From Paraspadella gotoi (lineage: Eukaryota > Chaetognatha): a stretch of DNA of 64,000 bases. Both the position numbers and the translations under genes were made by a program. The notes beneath the pieces are model-generated. The model had not been told where the DNA came from. It saw only the letters and a program-made list of their open reading frames with translations, and made no database searches. Positions 34,336 to 48,056 of this stretch are shown in pieces. The DNA lies in the NCBI GenBank assembly GCA_051294375.1, contig CM119268.1, positions 9,250,718 through 9,314,717 of the forward strand, given 5' to 3'. How positions within the stretch are numbered: position 1 is the stretch's first letter; every line of letters begins with the position of its first letter.

Positions 34336-36682
34336 ATGACATTTATTGATCGCCGTCGGCCCTGCTTGTGGCTTTTTTTGGGCGCCATCCTCTTCGCAAT
34401 GTTTCTCTTCCTTTTTTTTGTTGGAATAGTTGCGCTGGATCGTGGTAAAAGCGTCATACAGGGTCAATTCGACTTTGCTGGTATTAATTACTTTATTATT
34501 TAAAAACATGATGAGAGTAATCTAGTTCACAGTACTTAATGCCCGATATTTTTTTTTTCCAAGATTTTCTCAGAATTTTTGATGCCCGAAGTTGTTATAA
34601 ACCCCTCATTTCCACTACTCGTCACAAAATTAAAGTTCTACCTTATCATGTTAAGCTGGTGAACGAAATCCAGGTAAGCTTGGTAGGGGGGGAGGCAAAG
34701 AGTACACTTGAGGGATTTTCACTAATAAGAAACAGAGTCATTTGTTTTTTGTGATCTTTACCAAGATCTTACTTATGACTGTATCGTGACGATGTTTATT
34801 ATTCAGAATTTCCTGATAAATGAAAAAGAAGACGTTTTGGCGAAACTATTATCGGACTGCGACGAGGATATTCCGTTGCCAGTCTGCTTCCTAGAAAAAA
34901 CATGTCCGAGATTCTGGAAAGACAACAACGAAAGCGAAGAGGGTCGTTTCGACGTTTGGCAAAGTGAAGGTGAAAGGCATTTTGGGACTTCGTAAAATTA
35001 ACGACAACAAATTTAAGCGCCAGCTTTTCAGCCGAAGCTGCTGCCTTTGTCTCCGCAACGAACACTGATGACGGCCTTCACCGATTCGATCTGGTTTCGG
35101 CCTCGGAACGGAAAAAGCGTCTTAGCTTTCTCGAAAGGAAGGCATTCAAATCGGAGCTAGAGTTTTGCGACGCCATTTTCAAATACGTCCTGATAACGAC
35201 AAGGTAAATCTACACAATCGTACCTTATTGAACTATGCACTATGGCGAAGATAGATCAGATAACTTTTCTCTTTTTTTTTTTTCAACTCAGCCCGTTTGA
35301 GTCGTCACGTTTGACGAAGGAGTATCGCGTGACAGGCGAGGTATCCGAAGAGATCGTTCACTTGCTCATTATGTTCATGACGATGCCGGCTCATCGCGCC
35401 GTCGTTGATAGGCTCAATTGCAGCAAGATAGACTACCATTGCCTTCTCAGTAACATGTGCGAGAACGAGATCTATCCGGGCAAGGTGGGCCGATGATCAT
35501 TGCTGAGCGATATAAGAAAATATTACGAGCGACTCGCTGAATTTAAAGAGAAATGACAGTTAGTTGAGATCGTTCTTTCGCGTTTTACTTTCGCCTCATC
35601 ACTCCTGTCTAGAGCGACATCGAGCGCGCGGACGCTGCCGAATTGCAAGGCTTCATGCAGTCCTATCTTAGTCCATGTATGGGCGAAAGGTGTCGTGCCC
35701 ACAGTTGGCTCGTCTCCGACAGTCGGGGCTGGTTTTCATCTTGTTGGCTTGCCTCTGGCGGGTTTCTTCAAATCCTTCCTACGGATCCGGTTGACGTTTC
35801 GGTGATCAAATTCAATCGGCCTTGCAACCCCGCTCGGCGAGAAAGAGAGCGCGCCTTTCTATTCGCCGTCGCTTTCATCTACGTCTTCCTGTACGCTTTC
35901 GCCTTTTTCGTCATCGAGGTGGGCGAGGGTGCTAGTGATGGGGGAAAGGTAGATTCGTCTTATTGTCTTATTGTCCTCTCAGATATCCCTGTACTATGTT
36001 ATTTCTCGTTGTCGTCATCGAATATCTCGCCCGGCTCTGCGGGACGCATCCCGTCGATTGGCTTCATCGCTTCCGTCCCTGATGAACGCGCGACGAGCGA
36101 CAACTCCCCGGGGCAGTCAGATCTCGCACGCGTCGAGTTGGCGGGGTCGTTTGGACGCGGTTCGTCGCGGGCGACGCAGCACCGAGCCCAGTTTTATGGG
36201 CAGTTTGGCCGGAATATCCAGCCAATCTACCGACTCCGGATTAGGTGATTTTATCAAGTTATTCACAATTATTAGCTTTTCATATTTATTATTTATTGCT
36301 AAACAGACTATTTTCAGGGTCAAACTTTCGTCTATCGACGCCTCGTTCCTCCGTTCCGCATCTAAACGTTTTCGTTGATCGCCCTGTACGACGCGGACCT
36401 CATTCCAACGATTATGTTCTGGCCTCGTCCATGTCGGTCCTCCCAACTCCGATCTCACGTCAAGCTCGGTCATCGGTCAGACGGAGTTCGTCTCAAAGGG
36501 CCGAACCAATTCTCAATTTTCTTTTCGAGGAGACGTTTATCGGTGCAGGAGGGGAGATCCTCGAGCGTTTGGAAAGAGAAGATCTTATGGAGGGAGAAGT
36601 GGGTGTTGCGGCCTCGTTGGAAGAAGATAGCGGCGTCATTGAAGATTCAAATCATTCCATATCCTCGGCAGAGACCGTTTAA
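34336..36682 (+). CDS. Unrecognised two-TM protein with a large Cys-rich loop
   Basis: Eight exons: 34336-34480, 34564-34673, 34807-34969, 35032-35203, 35292-35484, 35613-35918, 35983-36244 and 36318-36682; 571 aa with consistent phases. A short basic N-terminus ('FIDRRRPC') is followed by TM1 (about residues 11-33), a loop of about 320 residues with more than a dozen cysteines, TM2 ('AFLFAVAFIYVFLYAFAFFV'), and a C-terminal tail of about 210 residues rich in Arg and Ser, then acidic. Two TMs with a Cys-rich loop recall TipE or BK-beta type channel subunits, but the loop is much longer and I find no shared motif. It is probably a plasma-membrane or ER protein of unknown function. The start ATG has no strong support beyond the open frame. 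Confidence 0.8.
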
Positions 36683-37116
36683 TTCCTAACAATCCAGTTT
36701 TCCAGAAATTTTTTCCCGCGTATAAGTCTTCGAGGCATGGATTTTATACAAGCTCTTTCATTGCTTGTTTTTTATTCTTTCCAAATTTCCGTTTTTGTTT
36801 CCTTTTACATATTTTGTACTCTGCTTTAATTAATTTAAATGTGGTAGTAGTTGTAAGTTTTTTGTAAATTGCTGTTTTTATCTGAGCGATGAGTTTGTAT
36901 CCAGTATGAGCTCTCACAAATAGTATTAATTTGTTTTTATGAGTTCTTAACGAAATTGTGAGTAAGGCAAGGTTAAGAATTTTTTTTTTAAACATTATTT
37001 TGGAAATAGAATATTTTTGATTGCGTTTTTAATTTTTATATTATTAATTTACAGGAATGGTTTAAGAGAGTCTAATATTAATTTTAGCTTTAATAATAGA
37101 TAGAGAACTTGTGAAG

Positions 37117-38723
37117 ATGGGTGACATTTTTTCGAGCTCCGATGCCTGCGATCTTTTGCGCAACAAGTTTGTCGTGATTCTAGGCGACAGCAACTTTAGG
37201 TCTATGTACAAGGATCTGTTGATCTTACTGCAAGAAACCAAGTTTATGCCCACCGACTCTTGCAAAGCCAAAGGAGAGCACAGATTTATGGGCGACACTC
37301 TGCTGGAGGGCGGCCGCAAGGGAGATATGCACAATGGTATTTCTTATCGCGAGAAAAGAATTTACCAGGTAAATCCGTTCAGCTCGAGTTAAAAAGTTAT
37401 TATTATTTTTCCGATTTTCTTGTGTTTAAGTATTTTTGATGTTAAACATTTTTGAAACCAATTAAGCACTTATTTTATACGTATTCTGATTTGATATATA
37501 TGATGTATTCTTTCCGACAATTTTTTACTTCTACATCAAGTCTGACTCGCACAAGATTCAATACGAGTTTATCACTCGTGCTTACAACAGTCACGTTGAA
37601 GGAATATTGAAAAGGTTTTCCAGTCGACTTGAAGTGCCGGATGTCCTCATTCTTCACAGCGCCCTGTGGGACATGTCCAGATACGGGCATCGCGCTGCCG
37701 ATGAATACAAAGGTAAACTGACTAAACATGTGAAAAGTGTAAATAAGAATCATTATTAGTAAAGTTTTGTATTTACTACTTTAACTACATGTACTGTTTC
37801 ATTAACTGTCAATATTAAAATTTTGTTCACATTGGTTAAACTCAAACACTTTACCAGAAAATGTCGACAAGCTTTTTCGTCGCGCTAAGTCGCTCCTTCC
37901 TCCCGAAACGCTGGTTATTTGGGCTACGGGGCCTCCCATTTCCAACTCCCCTCGAGGCGGCGTCCTCGTTCCTGAGGTGGACTTCTTGAAAGATACACTC
38001 CGGCTCGACGTGATGTGCGGGAACGCGTTCGCTGCTAAATGCGCTCAGAAGTAACCGAGTAGGCGTTTCTACGCTTTGTCCGCGCTTCTTTCATTTCTCG
38101 ACTCGCTTTGTTTTGCCAGACATGGCTTCGACTTGGTGGATTTGCACTTCTTTATGCATCAGCAGATTCATCGACGTGTAAAAGACGGAATCCACTGGGA
38201 CAACACGGCCCTGCGACGAATGGTTAACATTCTGCTTACTCACATCGCTGAAGCTTGGGGAACCCCATTGCCAAGCCGCGTCAGCTTTGACGGTACACCG
38301 CGCGTCAGTCCTCAAATTACCCCCGCTTCAACTCATTCAAATTCCTCCGTCGATAACCGTCAAACATCACTGCTTCCTAAGAAATCAGAAACGGTCGGAA
38401 CTGTGAAGAAGTCGAGCAGTCATTCTCGATCTCGCACTCAGGCGTCGTCGTCGTCGTCCTCGCGCCCCGCCCGTCCACCCTCCCGTGCCAGTCATCATTC
38501 CCGTTACAATCCTTATCCCACTCCGCATCTCCAGCCATATCCGTCGCATTATTTCTCTCCTTATTCACCATACCACAACTTCTTCAATAGACAGGACCTC
38601 TTTAGCGGGGGGCCAATCGCCCAGCATCCATTCCTCTACCATTATGGCGGAGGAGACGACTTAGGTTCTTTCGGCGGATATCGCCCACCGCAGGGAAGCA
38701 AGAAACGTTCCAGAACCAAGTAG
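37117..38723 (+). CDS. PC-esterase domain-containing protein 1 (PCED1/FAM113) homologue
   Basis: Four exons: 37117-37368, 37541-37712, 37858-38050 and 38120-38723; 406 aa. The N-terminal part has 'NKFVVILGDSNFRSMYKDL' with the GDS nucleophile motif of the SGNH-like PC-esterase fold. Then come 'GDMHNGISYREKRIYQ', 'LHSALWDMSRYG', 'LVIWATGPPIS' and the C-terminal block 'DLVDLHFFMHQQ' and 'RVKDGIHWDNTALRRM' with the catalytic D-x-x-H type motif. The last ~150 residues are low-complexity, Ser- then Pro/Tyr/His-rich. The family is predicted to act on modified cell-surface or glycoprotein esters, but PCED1 has no settled substrate. No signal peptide is present. Confidence 0.93.
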
Positions 38724-40833
38724 TTTCTGCCGCTTGAACTTTGATGTTTTTCAGGGTTTCAATTCAGAAATTTAGCGTTGCAGTCCTCTTTATGCTGATT
38801 AGAAATCTAACATGGTTATTTTGGATTTTATTTTAAATTATATTTTTAGATTTGATTTAATCTTGTATTTTTATTGTAAATCACTGAAACCCCTGAAATT
38901 GTACAATTTTTTTTCTTTTAATTTTTTTTTTGTCTATGAAATTGGTACAACCAATATAAAAATTATCCATTCATTTAATAAATAAGCTATCTTGCCCCTG
39001 ACTTTGGACAGGCTTTGGTGGTTTAAGGCCTCCATCACTCTTACAAGATAATGACATAGCAGGTCCCTGCAAGCTTTCAATCAAGACTCTCTCACAGTCT
39101 CGTTTATTCACTCCCAGAGTACCTGGCTTCCCTATCAATGAAGTGGAAAATATTTCAAAGAATGTTTCAATTGTATGAAAAGACCACTCCCTTAAGTATT
39201 AGATCGGGGAATACTTATTGTACTCCGCACTAGCATCAAAATACAAGGAGCTGAATTTTATGAAATTGGTACAACCAATATAAAAATTATCCATTCATTT
39301 AATAAATAAGCTATCTTGCCCCTGACTTTGTAACTTTTTCTTCTTCCGTGGAGGATTTCTTTTACTTTCTCATCTTTTAGTTTTTCCCTTTACTTTCTAT
39401 AGAAATTTGCTCTTCTGTCTGAACCCACTAGATCTTCACTTACATCGCTCTATACAAAATAACCAATTTTTGCCCGTTTTATTTTTTAAAAAAATTTGAT
39501 AAATAAAAGAATATTTTAAAAAACAAAATAATAATCAATTTTAGTAAGGGTAGCCTAACTCAGTAAAGTGGTTAGGTAATTTGAATTAAGCACCAGCTCA
39601 AACGAAAATTTTGACATTTTTAAAAAAGTTTGAATAGACAAAACATTTTAATATAACTCTATACCCCATATATTAATTTTTTAATATTTATTTGTAATAA
39701 TTTCCTTTCTTTTCGTTATTTTGTGAATTTAAGGAATAATAGTTTTTGAAATTTTGATAATTGTTATAAATTCGTTTTCAAAATGAAGGGCAAAAAAATT
39801 TTTAAAGCTTTTTTTCAGATCAGATTCAGGTAGCTTGCAAAAAGTTGTTTACACAAAGTATTATTCTTTTTTCGATATTTTGATCATAAGTAAGTGAAAA
39901 ATATGAAAAACTACTAATAATCATCATCATCTTTCGATAATTTTATTAATTTTTTTTACTTTTATGCTTCATCAGAATCAATCAAAAAAGTTAAGATTAA
40001 TGAAAAAGCTTTTTATCATTATATAATATTATTGTAATTTTATAGTAACAATAAAAGTATTAAAATTGAACTTTTTTAAAAAAAAATTTTTTACCTGAAA
40101 ATAGTCTTCAAGACTGAAGTTTGAACCCCGACCTTATTGAATTTAACTTCATAGTAGATTTCTAATTATTCCATTTTATTTTATTATATTTCTTATTCTA
40201 TGTCTTGATCAAAGAATTTTAATTATATAATATATATCATATATATTTTTATTAGTACTAAAATGTTATTAGTTCCGCAGTAACAGTTCACTTAAACAGT
40301 TCCCTTAAAATTGATTTTCATGTATTGGCGCAGCCACTGGTTAAATATCCTGCGGCTGATTTGGCCCGATTCATTTTTCATTTCAACCTTTTGTTTTTTT
40401 TTTCTCTTATCGGAGCACAGAATTTCTCGAGGCGGCGCTGCAAAGCGATATGCCTCACGTTGTGCCGCGCATGGATCCCTCCTGGCGTGATTTAGATATG
40501 GCCAAAACGAAAAGCCAAAGAATGCAGCTTTCAAAGCCGATATTCGCCCGATTCAGTTTTTTCCAAGAATTTGATGTTTGTTCAATCATTTTCTTCCTCA
40601 TTATTAACGAGGCACTTCTAAATTTATGATTTATATAGGCATATATAAACTAATGTTACTGTACATCGGTGAATTTTTTCATATTAAATTTCGATCATAA
40701 TAACCGGATGCACGTGATTGCGAAAGATCACCGTGTTTCCGCGAGTGCTTTCAATTTCGTTTTTTCGTATTTTTTTGCAGAAAGGAATTGATCTTACGAT
40801 GATCAATTTCCTGGCATCAATAACTTCTCAAAT
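38724..40833. other. Long intergenic spacer with repeats
   Basis: Between PCED1 and DDX52. Contains the 72-bp direct repeat pair (separate entry) and AT-rich DNA. An open frame on the minus strand at 40292-40534 encodes a basic peptide without start, splice or family support. Nothing else was recognised. Confidence 0.5.
38935..39330. repeat. 72-bp perfect direct repeats flanking a 252-bp segment
   Basis: 38935-39006 and 39259-39330 are identical over 72 bp ('tatgaaattggtacaacc' to 'cttgcccctgactttg'). The enclosed 252 bp is less AT-rich than its surroundings and unique within this window. Perfect identity in noncoding DNA implies a recent event: a tandem duplication of a 324-bp unit with partial loss, or an insertion with an unusually long target duplication. 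Confidence 0.85.
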
Positions 40834-43238
40834 ATGGATCAGGACAAAATTTTTCAGAAACTCCGGCTTAGTATTCGGTTTCAGTCTAGCGAAATAAAGC
40901 GCAAGAGACGCCAAAAGTCTTTATCGAACGGTAACGCGTTGGATGCTGGACTGGTCGGGCCTGGCGGGCCAGGCGCCCCTACGGAAAACCGACGCAAAGA
41001 CGACGCGCCTCCGCCCGAGAAGCGGCAACGGTCGGCGTCCTGCTCCTCCGATGGCGCCATCGATCTTTTGACGGGCATGAGTGGCGCCGCCCTCGAGGGC
41101 GCGGAGAAGAAGCGTAAAAAGAAGAAAAGGAAAGGAACAAAAACCGAAGAGGAAAATTTGGAGGCGAGAAAGGAAGAAGAGATTAACGCTTTCCGCAATG
41201 CACACCGCATTCACGTCAAGGGTTCCGACGTCGCCGAGCCGCTTCGCACTTTTGAGGACTTTCGCCGCAGATTGGGTCTCGGCGAAGTTTTGAGTCGGAA
41301 CATCGAGGGTTTGGGTTTCGTCGAACCCACGCCCATTCAAATGCAAGCCGTTCCCGTCATGGCTTCCGGGTAAATTTACGTCGATAATTAAATAGGTTTT
41401 CGTCTATTTTTTTGTTTAACCCATAATAACTACGAACAAGGCAGAATTTTATTTACTGCAAGGGCTGTCCTACTGTATGACTAAATTAAATACCTTTTTT
41501 TATCAAACATTATCCCCCAGACGCCCAATCCTTGCCTGTGCCCCTACAGGCTCTGGGAAGACCCTTGCCTTCGCTATCCCCATTCTTCACTCCCTAAAGG
41601 GCTCCAAAACCGGCGTCGGCTTTCGTGCCGTTGTTTTGTCGCCGACCAGAGAGTTGTCCCAGCAAACCTACAGAGTTTTTCATCGTCTCGCCGAAGGAAC
41701 TGGGATTAAAATTTTCAACGTTGACTCTCGCGTTGAGAAAGCCGCCGAAAAGTTCGCGCCGGACAACCCAAAAGGTTATAGCTATTAATAGGGTGATAAC
41801 GTGTCTAACGCACGATTTATTTTATTCGATCGATTATCAGCTTGCTAAGAACTTCGATCTTTATAAGCTTTTACGTGAATATGCGTTAATTACACCAAAA
41901 AATGTTTCGATTTCAATAGGAGTTCGATTCGACATCCTGATTACGACGCCATCTCGTCTCGTTGCTCTGCTGAGACGAAGACCGAAACCTGGAGTAGATC
42001 TCAAAAATGTCGAGTGGCTCGTCGTCGACGAAAGCGATAAACTGTTCGAAGAAGGCGGTCAAGATGGTGGATTCAGGTTCCATTTATTTTTTGTTTTTAA
42101 TCATCGCTCACATGAATTCCCTTCCAACAATTCATTGATCGTTTTTCAATCCATTAGATCTCAGCTTGCATCAGTCTATAAGGCCTGTCGCAATCCCAAG
42201 ATCCGCCACGCTATGTTTAGCGCGACTTATCAGTCGAACGTTGAAGAATGGTGCCGCACTCATCTCGACAATGTTGTCGAGGTCGTCGTCGGTGTCAAGA
42301 ACGCTTCCGTTAAGGAGATCGAACAAAAAGTCAAGTTCGTTGGCAGCAAAGAGGGAAAAATCTTGGCTATCAAAGAAATGATCAGAGAAGGCGTCAAACC
42401 TCCCGTACTAGTTTTTACTGAGGTCAGAGGCTGAGGGCAAAGCTAATTATATTCATTTGTGCTGTCAATATAAATTCACAGTGTGGTCGCAACAACCTCC
42501 CCTTTTTTTTCCACCCTTAGTCTCAAGAGAGCGCTCAACAGCTGTACAACGAATTGGTGTATGACGCACTCAACGTTGACGTTATTCATGGCGGAAGGAC
42601 TCAGCTGCAGCGAGAAGAATCCATCAAAAAACTTCGACTCGGTGCGCACGTATTAACTCGTTGCACTGAAATTGGTTTCGTAACGAAAAACTGTTTCAAT
42701 TGCAGGAACCACGTGGATCCTGGTCTGCACGGAGCTGCTGGGACGCGGAATGGACTTTCAAGGCGTGAATCTCGTTATCAATTATGACTTTCCTCGCAGC
42801 GCCATCAGCTATGTTCACCGGATTGGTCGCACTGGCAGAGCCGGTCGTCCCGGACAAGCGGTGACCTTTTTCACCGAGGACGATACATACTACCTCAGGT
42901 GGTCACTCTTTTTTTTTGTGTGTGACACTATGTGTGTATGGCGCATATTGTAGTGATGAAAAACAAGCGCGACGATCTAAATTAGAATCGTGTTGACGAC
43001 CTATAATTATCTGAATTAAAATTTTAGATAGAGAGTTGTTTTTGAAAGATTCTGTCTTTTAATATCTCTTTACCCTCTCTCTCATAGGAGTATCGCGGGC
43101 GTCATGCGTGATTCAGGTTGCCTGGTCCCAGATCATCTTCTTACCTTGACCGAGAAACGAAAGGAGATTGGGAAGATGAGCCGTCTTAGAATCGCTAGGA
43201 TAAAAGAGGGAAGACCAAAAAAGAAAAAAAAAATATAA
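40834..43238 (+). CDS. DEAD-box RNA helicase DDX52 (yeast Rok1)
   Basis: Seven exons: 40834-41369, 41521-41774, 41920-42076, 42158-42422, 42521-42641, 42706-42898 and 43088-43238; 558 aa. A basic N-terminus with 'KKRKKKKRK' precedes the helicase core. Motifs in order: Q motif '[14 protein letters not shown]', I 'APTGSGKT', Ia 'PTRELSQQ', 'TTPSRL', II 'DESD' (DESD replaces DEAD, as in DDX52/Rok1), III 'SAT', IV 'PVLVFTE', V '[16 protein letters not shown]' and VI '[10 protein letters not shown]'. The C-terminus ends in a Lys run. Rok1/DDX52 works in nucleolar small-subunit rRNA processing, unwinding snoRNA and pre-rRNA pairing. A poly(A) signal AATAAA overlaps the region just past the stop. 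HSP60 starts 200 bp downstream. Confidence 0.95.
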
Positions 43239-43438
43239 AATAAAATTGTAATGTGACTTTTGATTCCCTTTGTTGTTTCTGTTACTTTAGTAGTTATCGT
43301 TTAAGATTAATAAAAACCCCTGTTTTCACAGCTATTTTTCAGTCTTAAATTCGTAAAAAGGTCTATTCCTTTCGGCGAAGAATATTTAGTTAACCATCGT
43401 TCAATTGTTTTTAAACGTCAAACGACCTGAAGTAAAAA

Positions 43439-45678
<2,240 letters not shown>

Positions 45679-46082
45679 ATTTCCTTTTTGACTATTGTCT
45701 CACATGCCAGTTTTCATCTTTTTGTGGCTGCTTCATCCTGACACTAGTTATGTTTTCAAGACGATTCGAACAAATAAAAGAACATTTGGTGCGTCGTGGA
45801 GTAAATGCAGAATTTGAAATGTAGGGAGTGGGAGAGAGACAAGGCCGTTACCTGTGATTGTTACATCGCCTGATTCGTCAAAAGGGTTTATACTGCTTAT
45901 GTTTTGTATTCATTCCATGCTCAGCCACCTTTGACGGTGATTGGACGGTGTTAATTCGAATTTTTTCGCCATTTTTTTTCGTTTAGGCTTACTTATCCCT
46001 CCAAATTTTACACCAAAGATTTTGTTTTACCTTGACTAATTAATTCTTCAATAAATTCATTCGTTCGTTCATCAAATTAATC
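45679..46082. other. Spacer between HSP60 and SOD
   Basis: HSP60 3' UTR with AATAAA near 45773 and the upstream region of the SOD gene. No clear TATA box or heat-shock elements were seen. Confidence 0.4.
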
Positions 46083-46703
46083 ATGGACTTAAGAATACTT
46101 TTATTCTTGTTGGGCGTGAGCGTCTCCATCAACTTAGCCTTGATTATCACCGTCGGAATCATCGCCACCCGTCAAGCCCGTGCGGGTCTGCCGAGGATGC
46201 CGGAAGCGAAAGCTCGGTGCATGGTAGAGCCGAACACCGTCCTAAACCCCGACCTCAGAGGGGAAAACCCAGTCAAAGGGATTGTCGAGATCGAGGAGAC
46301 GTCGGTTGGCAGCCTCAAGGTTTCCGTCAACCTCACGGGATTTAAGCCCTCCGATTCGAAGAAGCTTCACGGGTTCCATGTTCACGCTTTGGGCGATATC
46401 GTCTCCCAGGGTTGCCAATCCGCCGGCGGACACTTTAATCCCGAGGGAAAGAACCACGGCGACCCAAAAGAGGCGGAGCGTCATGTTGGTGATTGGGGTA
46501 ACATCGTGGTGGACACCGACGGGACAGTTCAATCCGAATTCACCGACGACGTGGCCACGATGTCCGGGTTCCACGGCGTTCTCGGCCGGGCCATTGTGGT
46601 GCACGCAGGAGAAGACGACCTCGGCAATGGCGGTGACGAAGGGTCGAGGATGACTGGAAACGCCGGCCCTCGACTAGCCTGCTGCGTTATTGTAGCCGTT
46701 TGA
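46083..46703 (+). CDS. Cu/Zn superoxide dismutase with N-terminal membrane segment
   Basis: Single-exon frame of 206 aa. Residues 5-28 are hydrophobic and act as a signal peptide or type II anchor; no clear cleavage site follows. From about residue 55 the SOD domain is complete. Copper and zinc ligands are all present: His99, His101, His117, His125, His134, Asp137 and His174. The active-site Arg197 is there, as is the disulfide pair Cys111 with Cys200 or Cys201. 'GFHVHALGD', 'GGHFNPEGKNHG', 'RHVGDWGNI' and 'TGNAGPRLACCVI' are family signatures. It converts superoxide to hydrogen peroxide, outside the cell or in the secretory lumen. It is intronless, unlike most neighbours, which would fit a retrocopy. 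Confidence 0.95.
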   Translation: MDLRILLFLLGVSVSINLALIITVGIIATRQARAGLPRMPEAKARCMVEPNTVLNPDLRGENPVKGIVEIEETSVGSLKVSVNLTGFKPSDSKKLHGFHVHALGDIVSQGCQSAGGHFNPEGKNHGDPKEAERHVGDWGNIVVDTDGTVQSEFTDDVATMSGFHGVLGRAIVVHAGEDDLGNGGDEGSRMTGNAGPRLACCVIVAV

Positions 46704-47350
46704 ATATTGTTAAGAAAACAGTTCTTACGGAATTCCATATTTTTAAAGATAACATTTTATCGTTATTCATCGCTGGGGTTTTTGGATCATGCATACGTTC
46801 TTTTAATACTTGCCCAAAGGAAATTTATTTAGTCATAGCTTTTTACCAAAAATTTTTACCATCATTTTGCTGTGCCACGAGCAAATTGACCCCTTTTGGC
46901 CCTTTTGCGTGTACTGTATGTCAGGGTATCTTTGGTCTTGCCTCGTCACGAAAAAAATTTGGACTGATAGTTAGTTGTTTCGTAGTTAAAAAATATATTT
47001 CTTAATATAGTGTCGTTGTTCAATGTTCATTATTCTTCTCCAGCAATAAAAATCGTTCTATTTTTCAATATTTGCCTTTTCTTCCTCAATCTCTACATAC
47101 GTAATAAGTGCATATTATCATCTCGACGTTCTTTGAATTTATCGTGGGCGCAAGCAGCTTGAAATCCTCAAGGATTTTCTCGTCTTTGGTTAGGGTGTTG
47201 AAATTTTTCATACTCTAATAATGCCCTGTGATATTTCTCTTATCAGTTTTCTCAGACTGGTTTTCTACTCTTATTTTTTTTTTCTTTTGAAAAAATGCAG
47301 TGAAAACGCATTCCGGAATTCTTTTCCGATACAACTATCTCGTCTTTCTT
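46704..47350. other. Spacer between SOD and NADAR genes
   Basis: AT-rich, with a possible poly(A) signal AATAAA near 47045 (or from 46730-47000 transcripts). A frame at 46700-47005 has no family features. Confidence 0.4.
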
Positions 47351-47857
47351 ATGGCCTCAGGAGAAACCTCGTCCCCCATACAATTTTACAGCAACATCTC
47401 CGGGATTTACGTCGCCTTCTCCAACTTTCACCTCTGCCGATTCGATTATGCTGGTAAAACTTGGCCCTCGGCGGAGCACGCCTTTCAGGCGATGAAGTTT
47501 TCGGAGGAAGGCGCGTCCGCCGACAACTTGAATCAAGCGGAAAGGATTCACGCGGCCGCGACGCCCGGTTCTGCAAAAAAACTCGGCGCCCAGCGCCGCG
47601 GACCGTGCAAACTTCGGGGGGACTGGGAGACCGTCAAGGTCGATCTCATGAGGGAGATAGTAACGGAGAAGTTCAAGCAGAACGTCGACTTGAAGGAACT
47701 CATTTTGGGAACGGGGGACAGAGAGTTGAAAGAACATACGCCAAGGGATAAATTCTGGGGGGACGGTGGAAAGAAAGGGGATGGAAAGAATATGCTGGGA
47801 ACAATTTTGATGGAAGTTCGAGAGATCTTACGTAATGAATTGACAGAAATCGATTGA
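47351..47857 (+). CDS. NADAR-domain (YbiA-like) protein
   Basis: Single-exon frame of 168 aa starting at the ATG at 47351 (an in-frame ATG at 47300 is further upstream and less likely). The whole protein is one NADAR domain: 'FYSNISGIYVAFSNFHLCRF', 'WPSAEHAFQAMKF', 'KFKQNVDLKELILGTGDREL', 'DKFWGDGG' and 'GKNMLGTILMEVREIL'. Conserved Glu and Trp residues of the active-site region are kept. Known members hydrolyse N-glycosidic bonds: YbiA-type enzymes act on riboflavin-pathway intermediates, and others remove ADP-ribose from guanine in DNA. Which reaction this one performs cannot be told. Distribution is patchy in animals, so a bacterial or viral origin is possible. Confidence 0.9.
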   Translation: MASGETSSPIQFYSNISGIYVAFSNFHLCRFDYAGKTWPSAEHAFQAMKFSEEGASADNLNQAERIHAAATPGSAKKLGAQRRGPCKLRGDWETVKVDLMREIVTEKFKQNVDLKELILGTGDRELKEHTPRDKFWGDGGKKGDGKNMLGTILMEVREILRNELTEID

Positions 47858-48056
47858 TGTAGCTATGTGTACTATTAAATATGTGTCCTAAAGCGCTTTA
47901 GTTTAGATCAAATCACCTATTTATACTTGCGTAGTAATACTAAATCTTTTTTACAGATGAACTAAATGTTTCCCCACGATTCTTCATTACGTATATTTTT
48001 TCCCTTCGCTCGCAAAAAATCGATGAGTTATTAACGACGTTCTGTAATATTCGCTC

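Noticed and set aside
40292-40534. Minus-strand 80-codon basic ORF upstream of DDX52
   Set aside because: Some protein-like texture, possibly an old transposon fragment, but no start, splice or family support.
43239-43438. Possible heat-shock elements before HSP60
   Set aside because: 'TTCggcGAA' and nearby GAA blocks have the wrong spacing for a consensus heat-shock element.
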